From Butyrivibrio sp. VCD2006 (GTDB taxonomy: Bacteria > Bacillota > Clostridia > Lachnospirales > Lachnospiraceae): a DNA stretch of 64,000 nt. A model generated the notes under the pieces. The model made no database searches. It saw only the letters and a program-made list of their open reading frames with translations, and had not been told where the DNA came from. The stretch is taken from NCBI RefSeq assembly GCF_000423925.1, contig NZ_AUIX01000007.1:1-64000 (forward strand), in the 5' to 3' direction. This document shows, piece after piece, positions 63,927 to 64,000 of the stretch. The position numbers and the translations under genes are program-made. Within the stretch, counting starts at the first letter, position 1, and each line of letters starts with the position of its first letter.

Positions 63927-63932
63927 TATAAT
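63927..63932 (+). promoter_or_regulatory. Promoter of the last, partial gene
   Basis: A perfect TATAAT with extended TG (63924-63925) and TTCATA (63904-63909) at 17-base spacing, overlapping the end of the tRNA-Gln terminator. Confidence 0.5.
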
Positions 63933-63963
63933 CAATCAGATTAAGTATACTTAGAGGTGAGTT

Positions 63964-64000
63964 GTGAAATCTCAGATTAAGAACCTGGCATTCCCGCTAG
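63964..64000 (+). CDS. Start of a further gene, cut by the window end
   Basis: GAGGTGA (63953-63960 region) precedes a GTG start at 63964, followed by 12 codons reading MKSQIKNLAFPL. The product cannot be told from so little sequence. It has a promoter upstream. Confidence 0.5.
   Translation, partial: MKSQIKNLAFPL

Overview
The window is ordinary, gene-dense chromosome from a low-to-mid GC member of the Firmicutes. The best fit is the family Lachnospiraceae (Butyrivibrio/Pseudobutyrivibrio-like). This rests on the GlgC/GlgD pair, type III glutamine synthetase, a DUF6465 Lys/Ala-rich protein, a HPr-like protein without the active histidine, a short S1 protein, MecA, and a clostridial 2[4Fe-4S] ferredoxin beside pyruvate:ferredoxin oxidoreductase. 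No prophage, insertion sequence, CRISPR array or plasmid gene is visible.

Layout. 1-741: 3' end of a 23S rRNA gene, tRNA-Asn, tRNA-Glu and tRNA-Cys, then a terminator; no 5S gene is seen. 856-8074: S1-like protein, sirtuin, then the conserved block rpsF-ssb-rpsR-gdpP-rplI-dnaB. 8268-12398: a small ferredoxin gene (56 codons) divergent from a highly expressed nifJ that has a long leader. 12532-14027: mecA and a 737-base gene-poor stretch that holds a candidate structured RNA with its own strong promoter. 14028-19170: GH18 protein, Sua5, rpiB, dCMP deaminase, SleB-type hydrolase. 19229-22375: DUF402 protein and a large surface protein with a beta-propeller-like middle and a degenerate C39-like end. 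22461-27467 (minus strand): prs, helicase loader dnaI, a DnaD-like protein and murC, with a cluster of DnaA boxes upstream of the DnaD-like gene. 27697-34838: glgC-glgD, spoVG, pth, mfd. 34971-43460: prephenate dehydratase, a small unknown protein, asnB, four glycosyltransferase-like genes and an aminotransferase. 43551-49303: Lys/Ala-rich DUF6465 protein, then the CIRCE-controlled hrcA-grpE-dnaK-dnaJ cluster. 49420-53924: prmA, rsmE, cysteine desulfurase, thiI. 54030-61298: HPr-like protein, mtaB, and a run matching the Bacillus subtilis yrzL-yrrK-yrzB-yrrL-yrrM-yrrN/O order, with fur and rnjA inserted. 61470-64000: glnN, tRNA-Gln and the first codons of a further gene.

Functional themes. 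Several genes serve translation and tRNA modification (rpsF, rpsR, rplI, pth, prmA, rsmE, thiI with its sulfur donor, mtaB, Sua5, trmR, trhP). Others serve replication and repair (ssb, dnaB, dnaI, DnaD-like, mfd, ruvX), heat shock, glycogen synthesis and surface glycan assembly.

The most unusual structure is a dispersed intergenic element present in about a dozen full, partial or degenerate copies. Each typical end is a short hairpin whose stem sequence differs between copies while its pairing is kept, followed by a near-constant GGATGAGG. Several copies sit directly before start codons, where that constant tail looks like the ribosome-binding site. The second is the candidate RNA at about 13480-13712, which has alternative local and long-range pairings.
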